Origin: Mangifera indica | Taxonomy: Eukaryota > Streptophyta > Magnoliopsida > Sapindales > Anacardiaceae | Assembly: GCF_011075055.1 (NCBI RefSeq) | Contig: NC_058154.1 | Span: forward strand, 2,418,001 to 2,482,000 | DNA: 64,000 nucleotides | Reading direction: 5' to 3' | Part shown: in pieces, positions 37,915 to 52,439 of the stretch | Layout of the letters: each line of letters begins with the position of its first letter | Numbering within the stretch: the first letter of the stretch is position 1 | Program-made: the position numbers and the translations under genes | Notes under the pieces: model-generated | Databases searched by the model: none | Seen by the model: only the letters and a program-made list of their open reading frames with translations | What the model was told of the DNA's origin: nothing

Positions 37915-38290
37915 CGCGCACCCGTTGACACATTCACGCACCTCTTCACACTTGCAGACGCACCCTTTGCAACTTTCACACACCTTTTACACTTTCACAC
38001 ACCCTTTCACACTTTCATACACCCTTTCACATTTTCAAACACCTCTTCACTCTATCATGCATCCCTTTACATTTTCACACACCCCTTCACAATTTCATAT
38101 ACCCTTTTATATTTTCACGTATCTTTTCACACTTCCACACACCCCTTCATATTTTGATGCTCTCTTTACAATTTCATGCATTCTTTCACATTTTTACTCA
38201 CCCTTTCACACTTTCACGCACCTTTCTCAATTTCCATTCACCCACTTACACTTTCATGCACCCTTTTACATTTTGATGGATTATATTGGT
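37915..38290 (+). repeat. Inner 20-bp minisatellite, unit B
   Basis: The same units as 13510-14460 but only about 375 bp, so the array contracted here or expanded in unit A after the duplication. Confidence 0.9.
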
Positions 38291-38324
38291 TGATATTTTA
38301 ATATTGCAAACCCTTTCACATTTT

Positions 38325-41121
38325 CAGTGGGTTTACCAAGGAATTGGAGTTAATGAGCACCATAGGGAAAGAAAGTATAACGATGCTCATAATTTTTTCG
38401 AAAAGTTAAAAGTTAAAGGTCATATGGAAACAGTAAAGGAAATAAAAAATACTCTTACTCATGCCCATAAAGAATTGTTCAAAAAAGGTTGTGTTAGGTG
38501 ATTTTTAAAGATGGAAACTTTGAAGCATAGCTCCAGTTTATTGCATTCTATGTTGTTTCTGCAAATCAACAAGAGAGTGGTGGGAGAGGAATTATGGCTT
38601 CGGCTTAATTGGGTTGACTGTAGATTTAGCCTTGTTGAATTTACTCTAATAATAAGACTGAAATTCAATAAAGAGATGGATAACAGTAAGGTTACCAGAA
38701 AATCACATTTTAAACTAAGGTATTTTGTAGGTAACAAGCTTGTGACATATGGTGATTTTGCAACAATATATAAAGAAAAGGAGTGGGAAAATAATGATGA
38801 AGATGTCGTTAAAATATATGCCCTATATTTGTTTCATTATGGACTATTGGGATCAGACAATAGAAAAATTATATTAGAACACGTTTCCGTATAGTTGATG
38901 ATTGGCATACATTTAACTCATATCCATAAGGTACGCTTGTTTAGATGATGATTGTTAAATCTTTGGGTGAGCTTTTACAAAAAAAGTATAATGAAGTTTC
39001 GAAAATGTATCCACTATATTCACAAAATATCCCAATATTAACTTATGGGATGAGGGGATGTGTAGTGGCATTTCAAGTAATGTTCACTTTTTTGTAATAT
39101 TTACGTTTAGTCTAAATACTGATATATTTATGATTATTTTATATATTAATAATATATTTTTCATATGACAGATCTAGATATACGAAACACTTAATAATTT
39201 AGAAGGTTTTATGGTTTGTAAATCTCTAAAGAGGATTCCCCGAATGTTAAGGTAGAAAAGTTTAGAAAGTCCAAGTTAGGAGGAGATTGATCGTATTTTG
39301 AACTCTTCTTAAGTAAGTTATTATGTTTTATAATCTAATACTATTAAACATCTATTATTTTGACCTTTTAACTAACCAATTTTGAACATTTTTAGGATGT
39401 TATTACTCCTCGTTTAATTGCATCCACAATTGAGAGACAGTCATCCTAGTACAATGATATCATAGAATACATTAATGATCGAGAAGGATATGATACTGCT
39501 CTTGCTACTATAACATCTCTTCTAGAAATCTAATCTACACATTTAAGTTGGAGTACTCCTATTCGTAGGTGACGGAGTACAATTATACGTAGTTATATGT
39601 CATCAGCTATTTAGCCATCTGAGCATAGCTCTGTTATATAATCACTTTGACCGACAAAAGAAACACTTACTCGTATGGATATGACCACATTCGCATGAAG
39701 AAATGAAGATAAACTTGAATAACTTCAAGAGCTTCTCCAAGGATTCATGGAAAAAGTTGAGGAACGACTTGGAAACATCGATGAGCATCAAGTGATACTT
39801 GAAGCTTGTCAAACATCGATTGAAGCCAAGTTGATAGAGTTTTAATGTAGGTACCATGCAACCCCTAATAAAGAGGTAAGTCTTTTAATCATATTATTAA
39901 TTATTTAGAATCTATTGTTATATTTTTAAATAACTGATTAATTTTGTCTTAACTACTGTTCTTTTTTCTAATTTTAGGATGAGTTAACAGAAGTAGTGAT
40001 TGAGTTCTCCAGTAATGATGATGCGTGTATCCATCAATCAACTAATGTCACAAATGAAACTCCAATACAACAACATTCAAGTACTCGTAGGACATTACAA
40101 GGAAGAATTGTTAAGAAAGGTAAATCACTACAAAGCTCATACGCTGATCCTTTCAAATAATGTCGTGCACGAGAGGTTTTTCAGCTATCGCATCCAAAAG
40201 GAGAAGAAAATAACATGTTTGAATATTTGCAATGGTATGGGGACACTCCTAAAGAGGCAATGACAGTCACTTATCTATACAGACCATGTGTTAAAAATCA
40301 GTGGTGGAAACCGTTATGTGAAGATAACCAATGGTTGTTGGATTAGGTATATACTTTTGAACTCACACATGAGATTATTTTGATGTCATATTTTTATTTT
40401 GCAATGCTTTCTCACTATATTTATAATATTATTCCTTCAGTACATTGATAGTTATTTAATAATATTACGACATACATTTCCATTAGCTAAATGGACTTGT
40501 GTGGAGATGTCTTTCGATGGGTGGTTACCGCATGAAATAAAGGATTGGGAAAAATATGGATTTGATAATTATCAGTGGTCACATTTATTATTATATCTGA
40601 TCAAAGGAATAAATGATCTAAACTTAGATTGAGGTTATATCTCATGGGCTTATGTGGATTTGATTTGTCATATTTAAATTGATATTGATATATTATTTTA
40701 TTAGGCATATTAGTCATAATGATATTGATGGTATAGTATTCTTTCCATTACAGGTGTACATCTAGACTTAAATGCATGGACTTTGACCGTATATGACTCA
40801 TCCAAAGCATTTTTTATCTCTACAGAGAGGTTCACTTAGGCAATGGCATGTTATCTTTATCTTCCATCTATTATCAACGCAACAAATTATTGAGAGTCTT
40901 ATGGTCTTGAGCTAAAATTAAAGTCGTTGACGATTATGAGATGTGTGGATGTACCCATACAAGGCCCTACCTTTAGTGATTATGGGATATTCTTATTATA
41001 TATTTTAGAGTATTTTGCCACTAGACTTGATTTTGATTTTCATGCAAAAAACGCTTCCCACATGCATTGCATTGTTACATTGAAGATATGGAAGTATGGT
41101 GGCAATTCACATTCTTCATGA
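38325..41121 (+). pseudogene. DUF1985 plus Ulp1-like (C48) protease gene of the transposon, unit B
   Basis: Counterpart of 14505-17234 with a longer DUF1985 frame (38511-38894). That frame includes a segment lost in unit A and stops at a TAG where unit A has another defect. The protease half spans about 40440-41121: WTCVEMSFDGWLPHEIKDW, then a split exon reading VHLDLNAWTLTVYDSSKAF, then VPIQGPTFSDYGIFLLYILE. The triad Asp (YDSS) and oxyanion Gln are present; the Cys is Tyr (40981-40983), and the His-Trp motif expected just before VHLDL is not visible. Several breaks make it a pseudogene. Confidence 0.82.
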
Positions 41122-41280
41122 TCTTTCGTATTATACTTAAACTTATGTATATTATGAAAATTTTGCATATTTATTTTGTATTGATTGGTTAAGGTTTAGG
41201 CATGGGTTAATTATATGCATATCCTAAATTAATTTTTTATTTACTTAATGTTTAGGCATAATCAGGTTGATTGATCCTCA

Positions 41281-41282
<2 letters not shown>

Positions 41283-41330
<48 letters not shown>

Positions 41331-41332
41331 GT
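41283..41332. repeat. AC/TA compound microsatellite in unit B element
   Basis: About 15 AC units followed by about 8 TA units. Unit A has TA only. Confidence 0.9.
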
Positions 41333-41829
41333 TGATTGGAGCAAAACTATTTAGTAATCAATATATATTGATTGGAGTGTTGTATCTTTGATTTAGGTTT
41401 ATACATATAGGGAATTGTTGGAATTATAGAGGAAATGCTGTCGAAAGTTTTTAAACCAATGTATAAATCAAACAAATGATGATTACTAAATAGTTTTGCC
41501 CTTATTATTAGTTCACTTTGATGATTATGTGATAGGCTAAACGTCTTAACTAGAGTTTTTTGCAACTTATACGTCTCAAATTTGCTTTTCATGCTCAAGT
41601 TGCATGTTTAAGTTTTATTCTAATAAAAATGAATCAGTATGGGGTAAGAAAATGAAAAAGGCAAGCTAGCAACATTCTAAACCAATATCGATCATTTTCC
41701 TCCATAAAGACAAATTTGCAATCGTCCTCAAGACACTCAACTTATACCAGATGTAGAAAGCAAATACAAAAATAATATATCTAAGTTAATAATCTTGATT
41801 AAAATACTTGATTTACATTATCTTAAATT

Positions 41830-44520
41830 ATATTCTTCCCAATGAACCAATACCTAATGAAGATGTTGGAGCCTGAGGTAATGGATTTGTATAAACTAAA
41901 CCTATATGCCATTTTTGATAACATCTACTGCATTCTACTTGACGTACTTCTTCCCCTTCAAACAGTCTCCTATTATGTTTAGAAGGACGATTGGAACATC
42001 GATGTTCCATTTGTAGTAGATGAACTATACTGTGGGTTACACCCATTCAAATGGATCATCTAATAGTTCTATACTCTTCCTATAAACTGTTTTCCAATAT
42101 TTAGTTGAGTAATACTTATTCACCCATGGATAACAAGTTGAAAGGTTTTGAAATATGGCAAATGTTGCGACGTGTGTGCATGCTATTTTTGATAGTTAAA
42201 ATTTTTTACAACTGTATTCTTTTATTGCAAGATTGACTTTAGTGATTGGTTTGTCAGAACTATGCACTTTATATCTATAAATGGTTATTGGTTTGACAAT
42301 CATATTGGCTAATTTGCCGATATGACTAGCCAACTTTTCTTCAACCCACGAAGTTAGAGGATGAGTACAAGTATCTGCATGATCGCACAAATATTGAAAT
42401 ATTATTAATTTATGAATTCATACAAACATTAAATTATCTACACTCACAAATGATCATACCCGCCATATTGCGACAAGTATAAAACCATTTTTGTAAAATC
42501 AAACGTAGAAATTCAAGGAACATCATCACTGGCAACTTGCATACATGTCATGCCAAAGCATTAAACGACTCAATAATATTTGTGGTCATAATATTATATC
42601 AAATACTAAGAAAGTGAGCACGAGCCCACCGTGTATAGTCAATTCCTTCCAAATAAGCTACTGCAGTGGGGTTTTCAGCTTTAATCATATGCAAAGCCTC
42701 TTTGAAATCTTTTGTTCGATAAGCCTTTGCTACTCTCCAAAATAATCCTTTTATATATTTTGTTTATTTGTACCGACTATGCATATTCCCTTTTATATGA
42801 TGGTTACACCAACCATGGTGTGTATTCGAAAATACTTCTCTCACGTAACAAGCGATAACATGGTGCCTATCTGAGATGATTGCTAGATTTGAGAAATCCC
42901 TAATACACCTGTGTAACGCTCAGAGAAACAAGATCCAAGTAATCATTTCCTCTTTTCCTCTAACTCCAAATGCTACTAGATAAATTTAGTTGTTTCCATC
43001 CTTACCCACTACAAAAAAAAAAAAGTGTACCCCAATATCGACCTTTCAACAATGCCCCGTCAATACAAATAACAGGACAACAATACTCATGAAATGCTCT
43101 AACGAAGTATCCTAAAGCCATAAAGATAAATTGAAACCGATTATTCGAGTTAGTGTCTATTTATGTAACAGTGTCAGGGTTTCGTTGTTGAATGTTATAA
43201 CAAAATATTGATAATAATATGAATGACTCCTTAGGTGAACTTTTTATCTCATTCAACGCCCAATTTTTTACATTCCAAGCTTGTACATAAGATATATCAA
43301 TTCGATACCTATCTGTTATAATATCTTTGGCCTATACACATGGTCACTTATAGTAAATAATGTCTATAATATTTTCTGAAGTGCCATTTTTTTCTGCTTG
43401 CCTATGATAAGGTCTTATGACATCATGAGAACAAGTATGTGTTCCTAACTTTTGCAACACAAATATATTATTGTTTCTTAACTTCACCCATCATGTTTTC
43501 CATTTGCATTGTTTATGCACACATTTTATATCCCATCTCTTTTTATTTGAACTTGAAACCTTAAATTGATAACCATTTTCTAATGCATCTTTATATAATG
43601 TATCTATTAAAACTTGTTTAGATGCAAATTGGTTTGTCACTTTGAATCTGCCATCTAATGGTGTAGCTATATGAATTTCAATTCCCTCATTTTTAATGTC
43701 TCTGTAAGGTTCTAGACCATCAAAAAATGGATTGAAACTATAATGCATTAGAGCAATGTCAACTAAACTTTCAAGCGTTGTCACTAACGTACCAACCCTT
43801 ACATCATCACCCATTTCAGCACCACCAATATCACTATCACTATTATAATCCTTATCATCCTCATCATTATAACCACAATATCATCTTTTTCTTAGAAGTG
43901 AATATCATTTGTTAGTAAAACATCTATTTGATAACAACTTTCAAGTGTCCCCAATATCAGTTATGGGCCTCTGTCACCATGGTCCCAGTCTTATGACGAA
44001 GGATTCCAACCAACATCATTCTCAATACCGTCATAATCATGGTTTATATTTACCTTGCTATTTTTTGGTACACTTTATGGTTGTGTATATATGTTATCCA
44101 TGGAATGAACTTCAGTTGATGGATTTTGATGAGTCTCTCAATGAATCTCTTGTTCTGGTTGTGAATATTGTTCATAATTACCTCAAAATTCAATTTGTTG
44201 TATCACCACTTCAAGAAATAAATGAGACCTTTTGTGTGACTTACATAGTCGCATCATTATTTGAATATCGTAATCATCTTTTAATAAATAAAGCAAATCA
44301 CTAAACTCTGTTAGATTTGACATATAAATTTTTATTTCATTATAACTTTGATTGATACCCAAATGAGAACATACACCTTTTCCAAATTCGTAATAATTGA
44401 TTCTTCTATTGGCTGAAATAATTTCTGAAGTTCACCAATATATTTTAAATTATTACCACCTTTACTATGTCATTGCCCACTAAATCCAAGCATGAACATC
44501 ACTCCTACCATTTTTTCTGA
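41830..44520 (-). pseudogene. MULE transposase gene, unit B
   Basis: Counterpart of 17930-20560. The N-terminal DNA-binding region is open at 43814-43491, ending with WDIKCVHKQCKWKT, the Cys-containing end of the Mut-type domain. The DDE start reads ICIDGALLKGRYWGT near 43080 and is broken. The C-terminal zinc knuckle (42046-41828) keeps CSRCYQKWH. Between them lie frameshifts. The copies decayed at different sites, so at least part of the damage followed the duplication. Confidence 0.85.
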
Positions 44521-44804
44521 TCAATAGATTCAAGAAACAAAAATGTGGGGTTGGTTTAAAATGAAGCAAATTTGGAATAATGAAATAATTAAAGAAAGAG
44601 ATGTTTATGAAATAACAAGAAATAGTTCTTTCTGAAACAAGTAAATAATTGTTTTATAAATATTGCAATAAATACTTTCATCTGCCCTAAATCTACCGTC
44701 ATCTAAATATTAATGAAAGAAATAAATTCTCTTATAGTTTAATGAATTAATTTTTTAATGGAAGTGTTTTCATTATAGCAGATGTATCACCAATTTAAAT
44801 TGTT

Positions 44805-45437
44805 CATGCATGCATGCACGCACCCCTTGAGAGAATGATGCATCCTTTTATGATTTCATGCACCCCTTCAGAGTTGACGTACTCTTTACGATTTCACATA
44901 TCCCTTTATGATTTCACGCATCCCTTCAAAGTTGATGCATCCCTATCATATTTTCATGCACCATTTCAGACTTTCACGTATCTTTTTGTATTTTCACACA
45001 CCTTTTTACACTTTCGCATATTTTTGCACTCGTTCAAAAAAATGCACCGTTTCGAGAAAGCGCCCACCCTTTCACTTATTTTTGCACCGTTTCAAAGAGA
45101 TGCACACTCTTTCTCACCCAAGACAACCCACACACATCTTGTCTTAGTTATCTCCATCATTTTGTAAAGGTATAAAGGTATAGAAATATCAATTATTATA
45201 TTAAAAATTAATCTGTTTTTTATTAGTAAATCTTATTCATTATAGAAAAATTAAGCTTAATTTGTATACTCTGAAATATAACAGTTTAATCTGTGAAAGT
45301 TGTTGTAAATGGAAAGAAATAAGATGAAGGGTATTTTTAGAATGAAAAATACCATTTGTTTAATAAGGTAAAAGTTGAGAAATCTTGTTGAAAAACGTTT
45401 AGTCGGCAAATTTGGTATCTATTTTAATTAATTTCCC
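44805..45437 (-). repeat. Right TIR of the unit-B Mutator-like element
   Basis: Counterpart of 20865-21451 and the inverse of 36525-37060, ending at the flanking TTTTTTAGG. Confidence 0.85.
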
Positions 45438-45539
45438 TTTTTTAGGCTTCACAAAAAGTTTTAAAAAAAAAAGGTTTTTGTACTTGTTCTTAGTATTTTC
45501 GTTCGGAGTTTGTGTTTCTGTTATTGCTTTGGTTATGTT

Positions 45540-46188
45540 GAGACTGGAAAAGAAAGAGTTTCAAGATCTGAAAAGAATAGGTTCAGAGTGGTTGAATTGA
45601 GGGGCGAGTAAGAGTAAAATATTATTGTTAGTTGGGTATTTTGTGTAACCTACTTGGTTAGAAAGGGTCGACAACTTTTGTTGCCAACACTGTTTGAGAT
45701 GTCTAGAAATGTTTATGGAAGTCCTTTCTACATGTGAGATGCTACCTTCCTTGGTAGATGAGGTGGGGATTGTGAAGAAATGTGTGGAGGCTATTCCATG
45801 AATGCTTTCAAATAGCAACTGGTATCAAGTTGGTCTCAGTTAGATTGTGGTGGTGAATCCACTGATTTCATTGTTGGGTGCCTTGATTAATGGATTGAGA
45901 ATCTCTCACTGCTTGAGATTGAGTATTATCAAAGTTATCTATGCTAGGGGAAGCTTAAGTGTTTGGCTAGATAGCATTACTGCGTTTTTAATGCATTACA
46001 AAGTATTGGAAGATGTCGAATTTTGAATTTGGAATCCAGCAAGGTCGAAATTGAGCCCTACAATAGTAGAAAATGACCAGAGAACTACAGTGGAAACTTT
46101 TATAAATCTTCTACCAACTGAGAAAAGCTCTTCCACTCTATAGAATTTTCTTTTTAGGATTCCAAGGATGACAATCATGGTAGATACG
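45540..46188 (+). pseudogene. NPH3-domain gene fragment, unit B, truncated at the duplication edge
   Basis: Counterpart of 21540-22188, with the same start beside the transposon and a different set of stops. Homology ends after the codons matching MxIMVDT at 46168-46188, and the rest of the NPH3 domain present in unit A is missing. The cut therefore marks the right breakpoint of the duplication or a later deletion. Confidence 0.78.
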
Positions 46189-47388
<1,200 letters not shown>

Positions 47389-49045
47389 TCAAGGAACAAA
47401 ATACATTGGATTTGGAATCTTAAAAGTGCGATTTCCCACACATTCACCTTGCAAGTCACTCCACTGATCGCCCACATTCCTCCAAATTCTGTAGCCTTCT
47501 TCCATCATCTGTTTCCGAATTCCAGACTTGTAAGCCACTGCACTTTTGCCTCTGTCGGTTTCACGCCTGTGCTCACACAAACACATGTAAAACTCAAATA
47601 GTTAGAGGTATAGTAACTAGACTTACTATCATTGTACTAAATAAATTAAAGTTTCATAAACGTGATAGAAGTTCGAACTCAAACCTTCTCTACGGAAGTT
47701 TTAATATTTTATCGGTCTCATCAAACCTTGAGTCAATCAAATGGGGTTTTTCACAATGGAAAGTTCATTAAATTTTCAACAGTTAATGTCTGACTGACCT
47801 CATAATCAGCCGATCCTAGTTGATGAATCCTGATTATGCAAATTGTCTCGAGTGACTTCCCCTAAGGTGTCTTCATCTCTGCCTGTCAACAAGACGATTT
47901 TGAATCCATTTTCAACCAGCTTGTTAAATAGTACAAGCATTGCGGGAATTCAAGGCCACCCCCCCTTTAACGCCCATGCTTAGAACCCAGAAGGATCATA
48001 CGGATCACACCTGCGATTAAATCACAACTAAACTTTGCCTTAACATATATCATAAGAAAAATTGCTTGAAAATTTTTGAACATATATAAAACTGGATAAT
48101 TAAATAATGAATAATATGATAAAAGTTTATTGTGATTTATTAGACTTTTGATGGTAAGATCTAATAATCTTTAGGCCTTTTCTAAAACCCTCACACAATA
48201 GATTTATCTTATGTAGCATAAAAATGGAAATATTGAAATATATTTTCTAAAAATATAAGAAACAAAAACGTGTGAAAATATATAAATATGAAAAATATAA
48301 AAAATTTCCTATAAATACAAAATTTTCTAAAAATACAACAACCTATATATACAAATCAAACCTGAAGATGATATTTTTTACGTTTGGCAACAGTTAGAAA
48401 ATCCAGAGATGGAAAGGAGAGGAGACAAAATTAGAGTAATATGAAATTGATTTTTAATTGATTAAAAAATAAGGAAAAAAACGCACTCCAATTTTTTTTC
48501 ATATTTCCTAGACACCCCACCATGTTTCATACCAGTTTTGGGACGTTAGGAAAATGCAGAAAGGTGTGTTTATATGCTTCCTAGGTTTTATCCATTGAAA
48601 TCTGTGAGGTTTCAGAAAGACTTGTAATGGAAACTATTTCCTGGGGCTTTACTGATTCATTCGGGTTGTGTAACCCTAAAATTATTACCCGTAACGCTTT
48701 CCTTTGTAGTAGAAAACGTTGGAGATGCAAGTGTCATTGACATCGAGAATCCAGGCATCCATGCCATTGTCAGAGAGAACAATCTCATTGGCATAGCTCA
48801 AGATTTGGTCTACAATCAGCTCGACATCTCTGTCTTATTGGCCGCCGATCATGTAAGTTTCAATGTAGCGGAGGCACTGAGTTGGCACAGTGCGCCATGC
48901 ACGTACATTGTTGGCGTCCATTGCCAGCCTCCAACTCAGGCAATAGCTGACGCTTTCCTGAGAATCACTGGTACTCCTCGAATAAGGAGGCTTCATGCCA
49001 GTGGCCTTGGAAACAATTGCCAGCAGCAGAAACAGAAGTAGTTTC
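47389..49045 (-). pseudogene. VSP-type acid phosphatase (HAD subclass IIIB) pseudogene
   Basis: Three exons on the minus strand: 49045-48689, 48010-47799 and 47566-47389. Exon 1 encodes a hydrophobic leader (LLLFLLLAIVSKA) and CLSWRLAMDANNVRAWRTVP, then a nonsense TAA at 48837-48835, then WILDVNDTCISNVFYYKGKR. Exon 2 reads CDPYDPSGF, stop, AWALKGGWP, stop, IPAMLVLFNKLVENGFKIVL, LTGRDEDTLGEVT, with a frameshift before DRLIMR. Exon 3 is clean and ends YRIWRNVGDQWSDLQGECVG ... PNPMYFVP. The metal-binding/catalytic DxDxT motif is DVNDT here (Asp to Asn at 48738-48736). No good ATG precedes the leader. Clearly inactive; relatives are secreted or vacuolar plant acid phosphatases. Confidence 0.9.
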
Positions 49046-50500
49046 CCTAATAGAATTATAAGAAACTAACAAACCCACCCAAATCGGAATACTCTTTTAG
49101 GCTGAATCAATCATACTAGACAGGTTAAACCTTAGCTAATATACAACAAATACATTAGATAAGTCAAAAGTTTATTGTTAAAATGTCGTTAGAGAAAATT
49201 TAAAATCATGTCCTCTTCTACATCAATTGTTGCTCAAACTAACCGTTGGAGGCAAGTTTAGTCTATTTTACTATGATGTGTCTCATACAAGAGATTTCCA
49301 ACTATAATTCATGACCAAAAAACATACAAATAATAATTAACTTATTTACTATTAATTAAAAATAGTTATAAAAACTGACTTATAACAACTAAAATAGTAA
49401 GATAAACCAAATTTGACTTAACGTTTCAGTTTGACAATTTGATCAAAGTTTAGTCTAAATTCTCATTTGATGATATTGTTCATTTCACTATTGATATTAT
49501 TCATCAAATTGATGATACCATTTATTCCTTTAATAATATTATTCATCACAACCAATAACATTATTCATTATACCAAAAGTCTTCTAACGATATCTTTTAG
49601 CTGTTTAAATTCAATTTAATATTAAATATAATATTAATAATTATATAAAATTAATAAATCAAATATAATATTAACAAATATATTAATAATTTAATATAAT
49701 ATATTATTATATAATATTATTAAAAAGTAAACATAATGGCTGTTTTTGTTAAAGAAGTCTGTCGTGGGTGTGGAGCATTCGCCTTCAAGTTCACACATCT
49801 ACAAATTTCTTCTTTCTTCTGTCACACCTTCAGTCTCACACTCTCCAAAATTTTCTTTTTGTGCCCTGCCTTCAGCCTCACACATCTCCAAATTTCCTTA
49901 TCCTAACTGTGTCATGCCTTTAGCCTCACACATCTCCAAATTTCCTCTCCTAGCTGCGTCTGTGCCTTTAGCCTCAACATCTCCAATATTCCTCTTTTTG
50001 CGCCGCTTCTACCTCTCCTTCTCAAGTAAGTTGATCAATCTCTTTCTCTTTTAATAATTTCTTCTTATTTTCTCAATATTTTTCTTATTTCATTATAATA
50101 ATCTATTTATATTTTGTCAATTGATCGTAATACTAGATAAAGCCCTAGACTTGGTGGTAATTGCTTTCTATAATTGTTGGATGCATATTTGATGAAGGTG
50201 TGAGACTTAATTACATTCATGTTTCTTCCTCTTATAGTCCTTAACAAAATTGTACGTAGTCACTATATAAATTTTTCTCAATATCGTAAGTTATGTTTTT
50301 ATTTTCTTTTTTGTTGATGATAAAGTATGAGTATTATATATAAGTTATGAATTTATTTATTTATTTTTTGAATAAATAACTTCATTATTATGAGACCATA
50401 TGATATGAAGGTATATTTAAAAGAATATAGCCAATATTTTATCTAAGATTAAATTATTTATATGTTATTGAAAAAGATGACTAGTAATTATGCATATGCT
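49046..50500. other. Intergenic; includes CT-rich imperfect repeat
   Basis: No gene supported. Around 49785-49995 the phrase 'cctcacacatctccaaattt' recurs about four times at 36-60 base spacing; the 102-codon frame over it (49746-50054) is probably a repeat artefact. AT-rich on both sides, with 'ttcatc'-type degenerate repeats near 49460-49580. Confidence 0.5.
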
Positions 50501-50514
50501 TATGTTAAGAGAAA

Positions 50515-50830
50515 AGGCTTGAGTTGCAAGAGCGAGATTTGAAAGAAGTGAAGAACAAATTTATAAGGAAGTTCTTGGAAATGCTCTAGGATTTAACAAA
50601 AATTTGGCATTTTGTCCTTCTCAACATCATGATGCAAATGTTATATTAGAAGAAACAATAAAGTTGAGACGTAAGGTTGAAGAATAAGAAGCAAAAAATC
50701 AACAAAAAGTTTCTTATTGTTAAAAAGTTCTTCAACAACAAGAGCAAAAAATCAAAGAATTTGAAGAATAACAAAATAATATGATGAATTTGTTAAAAAA
50801 CTTGATATAAAGTGTAACACATTCACCCCA
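50515..50830 (+). pseudogene. Possible plant CACTA-type transposase C-terminal remnant
   Basis: One frame reads RFERSEEQIYKEVLGNALGF, then ILEETIKLRRKVEE, stop, EAKNQQKVSY, stop, KVLQQQEQKIKEFEE, stop, NNMMNLLKNL. A conserved stretch followed by a Gln/Glu coiled coil with an NMM(x)L end is typical of the C-terminal part of plant En/Spm-type transposase relatives. Three stops interrupt it and nothing else of such an element was recognised, so the family call is tentative. Confidence 0.4.
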
Positions 50831-51369
50831 ACCTCATCACTCTTCATCTAGTTGAGGTCTTTATGAAACCTCAATTTCTAGCTTTTATGAATCGACACTT
50901 GCATGTGCACCTTTTGACTGTTTATTTATAAAAATGAGTTTCTTATTGTTTAACTACAAAGACATTCTTTTAGAAAATCTATAAGTTGTTTTTAGGTTGA
51001 ATATGTGAGAAAACATTTCGGGTTTTTAGTTATTCAGATATGAAAGTGTTGATTTATATTAAAAAATGTAAATTTATATTGTTGTTTAACAATTAAAATA
51101 CATATATGGTTATTCACATATTTTCTTATATATAAAATACATTTGTAGCAAAAGAGTTATGTATTATGATATTATTTAAATAATTATGATATTGTATATT
51201 TTTTTGTTGTACATATAAAATCAGAACAAAACCATTTATGTGTAATATTTTTTGTCGAAAAAGTATCGTTTTAGTGACTATATAAATAGTTACAAAATGT
51301 TATTAAATAATACCTTTTACAATTAATTATTTTCTTGTAAATGAAATTATATTTTATATCTAAATTGAT

Positions 51370-51765
51370 TTAATTGTGAACGACATTTATCTACGAATAA
51401 ATTTTGTTGTTGCTAACAACATTCATCTCCAACTAAATGTTTTAGTTGCTAATGACATTCATTTACATCTTTTTTTTTTTTTGAGTTTCAAACGACATTC
51501 ATCTATGATTAATTTTTTTAGTTACTAATGATATTAATTTACATTTAATTTTTTTAATTGTGAACAACATTCATCCGTGACTAATTTTTTAATTGTTAAT
51601 GACATTCATCTGCAACTAATATTTTTAATTGCTAACAACATTCATTTATGTTTAATTTTTTTTAGTTGCTAACGATACTTAATTGTATCTAATTTATTTT
51701 TGTTACTAAACATATTCATTTGCATCTAATGTTTTAGTTGTTAACAACATTCATTTGCGACTAAG
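51370..51765. repeat. Degenerate minisatellite, about 40-42 bp period
   Basis: Roughly ten units built on 'gacattcatctacgactaa' followed by 'ttttttagttgctaa'. Units are strongly diverged, with T-run length changes. No coding sequence. Confidence 0.8.
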
Positions 51766-52439
51766 TCTGGTTTAGTTAGGGTTTGATTTAATCCAAGTTG
51801 GTTGAATTCAAATCAAATAAGTTGAGTTGGGGCTAAATATTTGACTTGTTTTCATCAAACGACTTGAGTTTGAGCTAATCAGAGCATTTAAGTTCGAGTT
51901 TGAATGGACCAAATTCAAATCTAAACTCGTCAATCTTGAGCCAATTACAAGGTTTTTTTTTTTTTTTTTGAAAATTGAATGGATTGGTAAAGCTTTAATT
52001 TCAAATGGTTTTTTCAAAGATCTCTTCCTAAAGATTGTATGGTTTAGTTAGGGTTGGATTCGATTAAAACCAATTGAGCTCAAATAGAACGAGTTGAGTT
52101 CGACCTAATCTAAACATTCCAGTTCGAATTGGCTTAAGCCAAATCAAAAGTTAAATTGTTTTTAAACCAAATTCTCAATATTTATCAATCTTGAACTGAT
52201 TTTCAGTCAACTCTTTTGGATATAAATCGATTTCAAACTAAGTTTTGTTTTGACTCATCCTAGATCAAATCCAATCCTAGGTCTGGTGAAACTTAAATTT
52301 CAAACTTGAGTTCATATAGAAGATTTACTCTTATAAAGTTTAGTAAAATTCCAAATCCAAATGAGTGGAATTTTATATCATTACGATCAAGAATATAAGT
52401 AGAAAATGTGCATCAAATTTCTGGGACAAATGTTGTTGT

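Larger units (their letters stand above)
36525..45437. mobile_element. Mutator-like (Kaonashi-type) DNA transposon, unit B
   Basis: Duplicate of the element at 12198-21451, with a perfect 9-bp flanking duplication TTTTTTAGG (36516-36524 and 45438-45446). It is 8.9 kb long; the main size difference is a shorter inner minisatellite (37915-38290). Gene order and orientation match unit A, and both genes are broken here too, at partly different places. Confidence 0.88.
25433..46188. repeat. Segmental tandem duplication, unit B
   Basis: Right copy of the block, in the same orientation. Its left limit is at or left of 25382; only the part matching window position 1 onward (25433) can be compared. 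Homology to unit A stops abruptly after 46188, inside the NPH3 relic, where unit A continues with NPH3-like codons and this copy runs into unrelated T-rich sequence. Confidence 0.93.

Noticed and set aside
38459..38737. 92-codon minus-strand open frame
   Set aside because: Antisense shadow of the DUF1985 coding region, whose plus frame shows family motifs.
49746..50054. 102-codon Ser/Pro-rich frame
   Set aside because: It covers four imperfect copies of a 'cctcacacatctccaaattt' repeat, with no recognised domain and no flanking splice or promoter logic.
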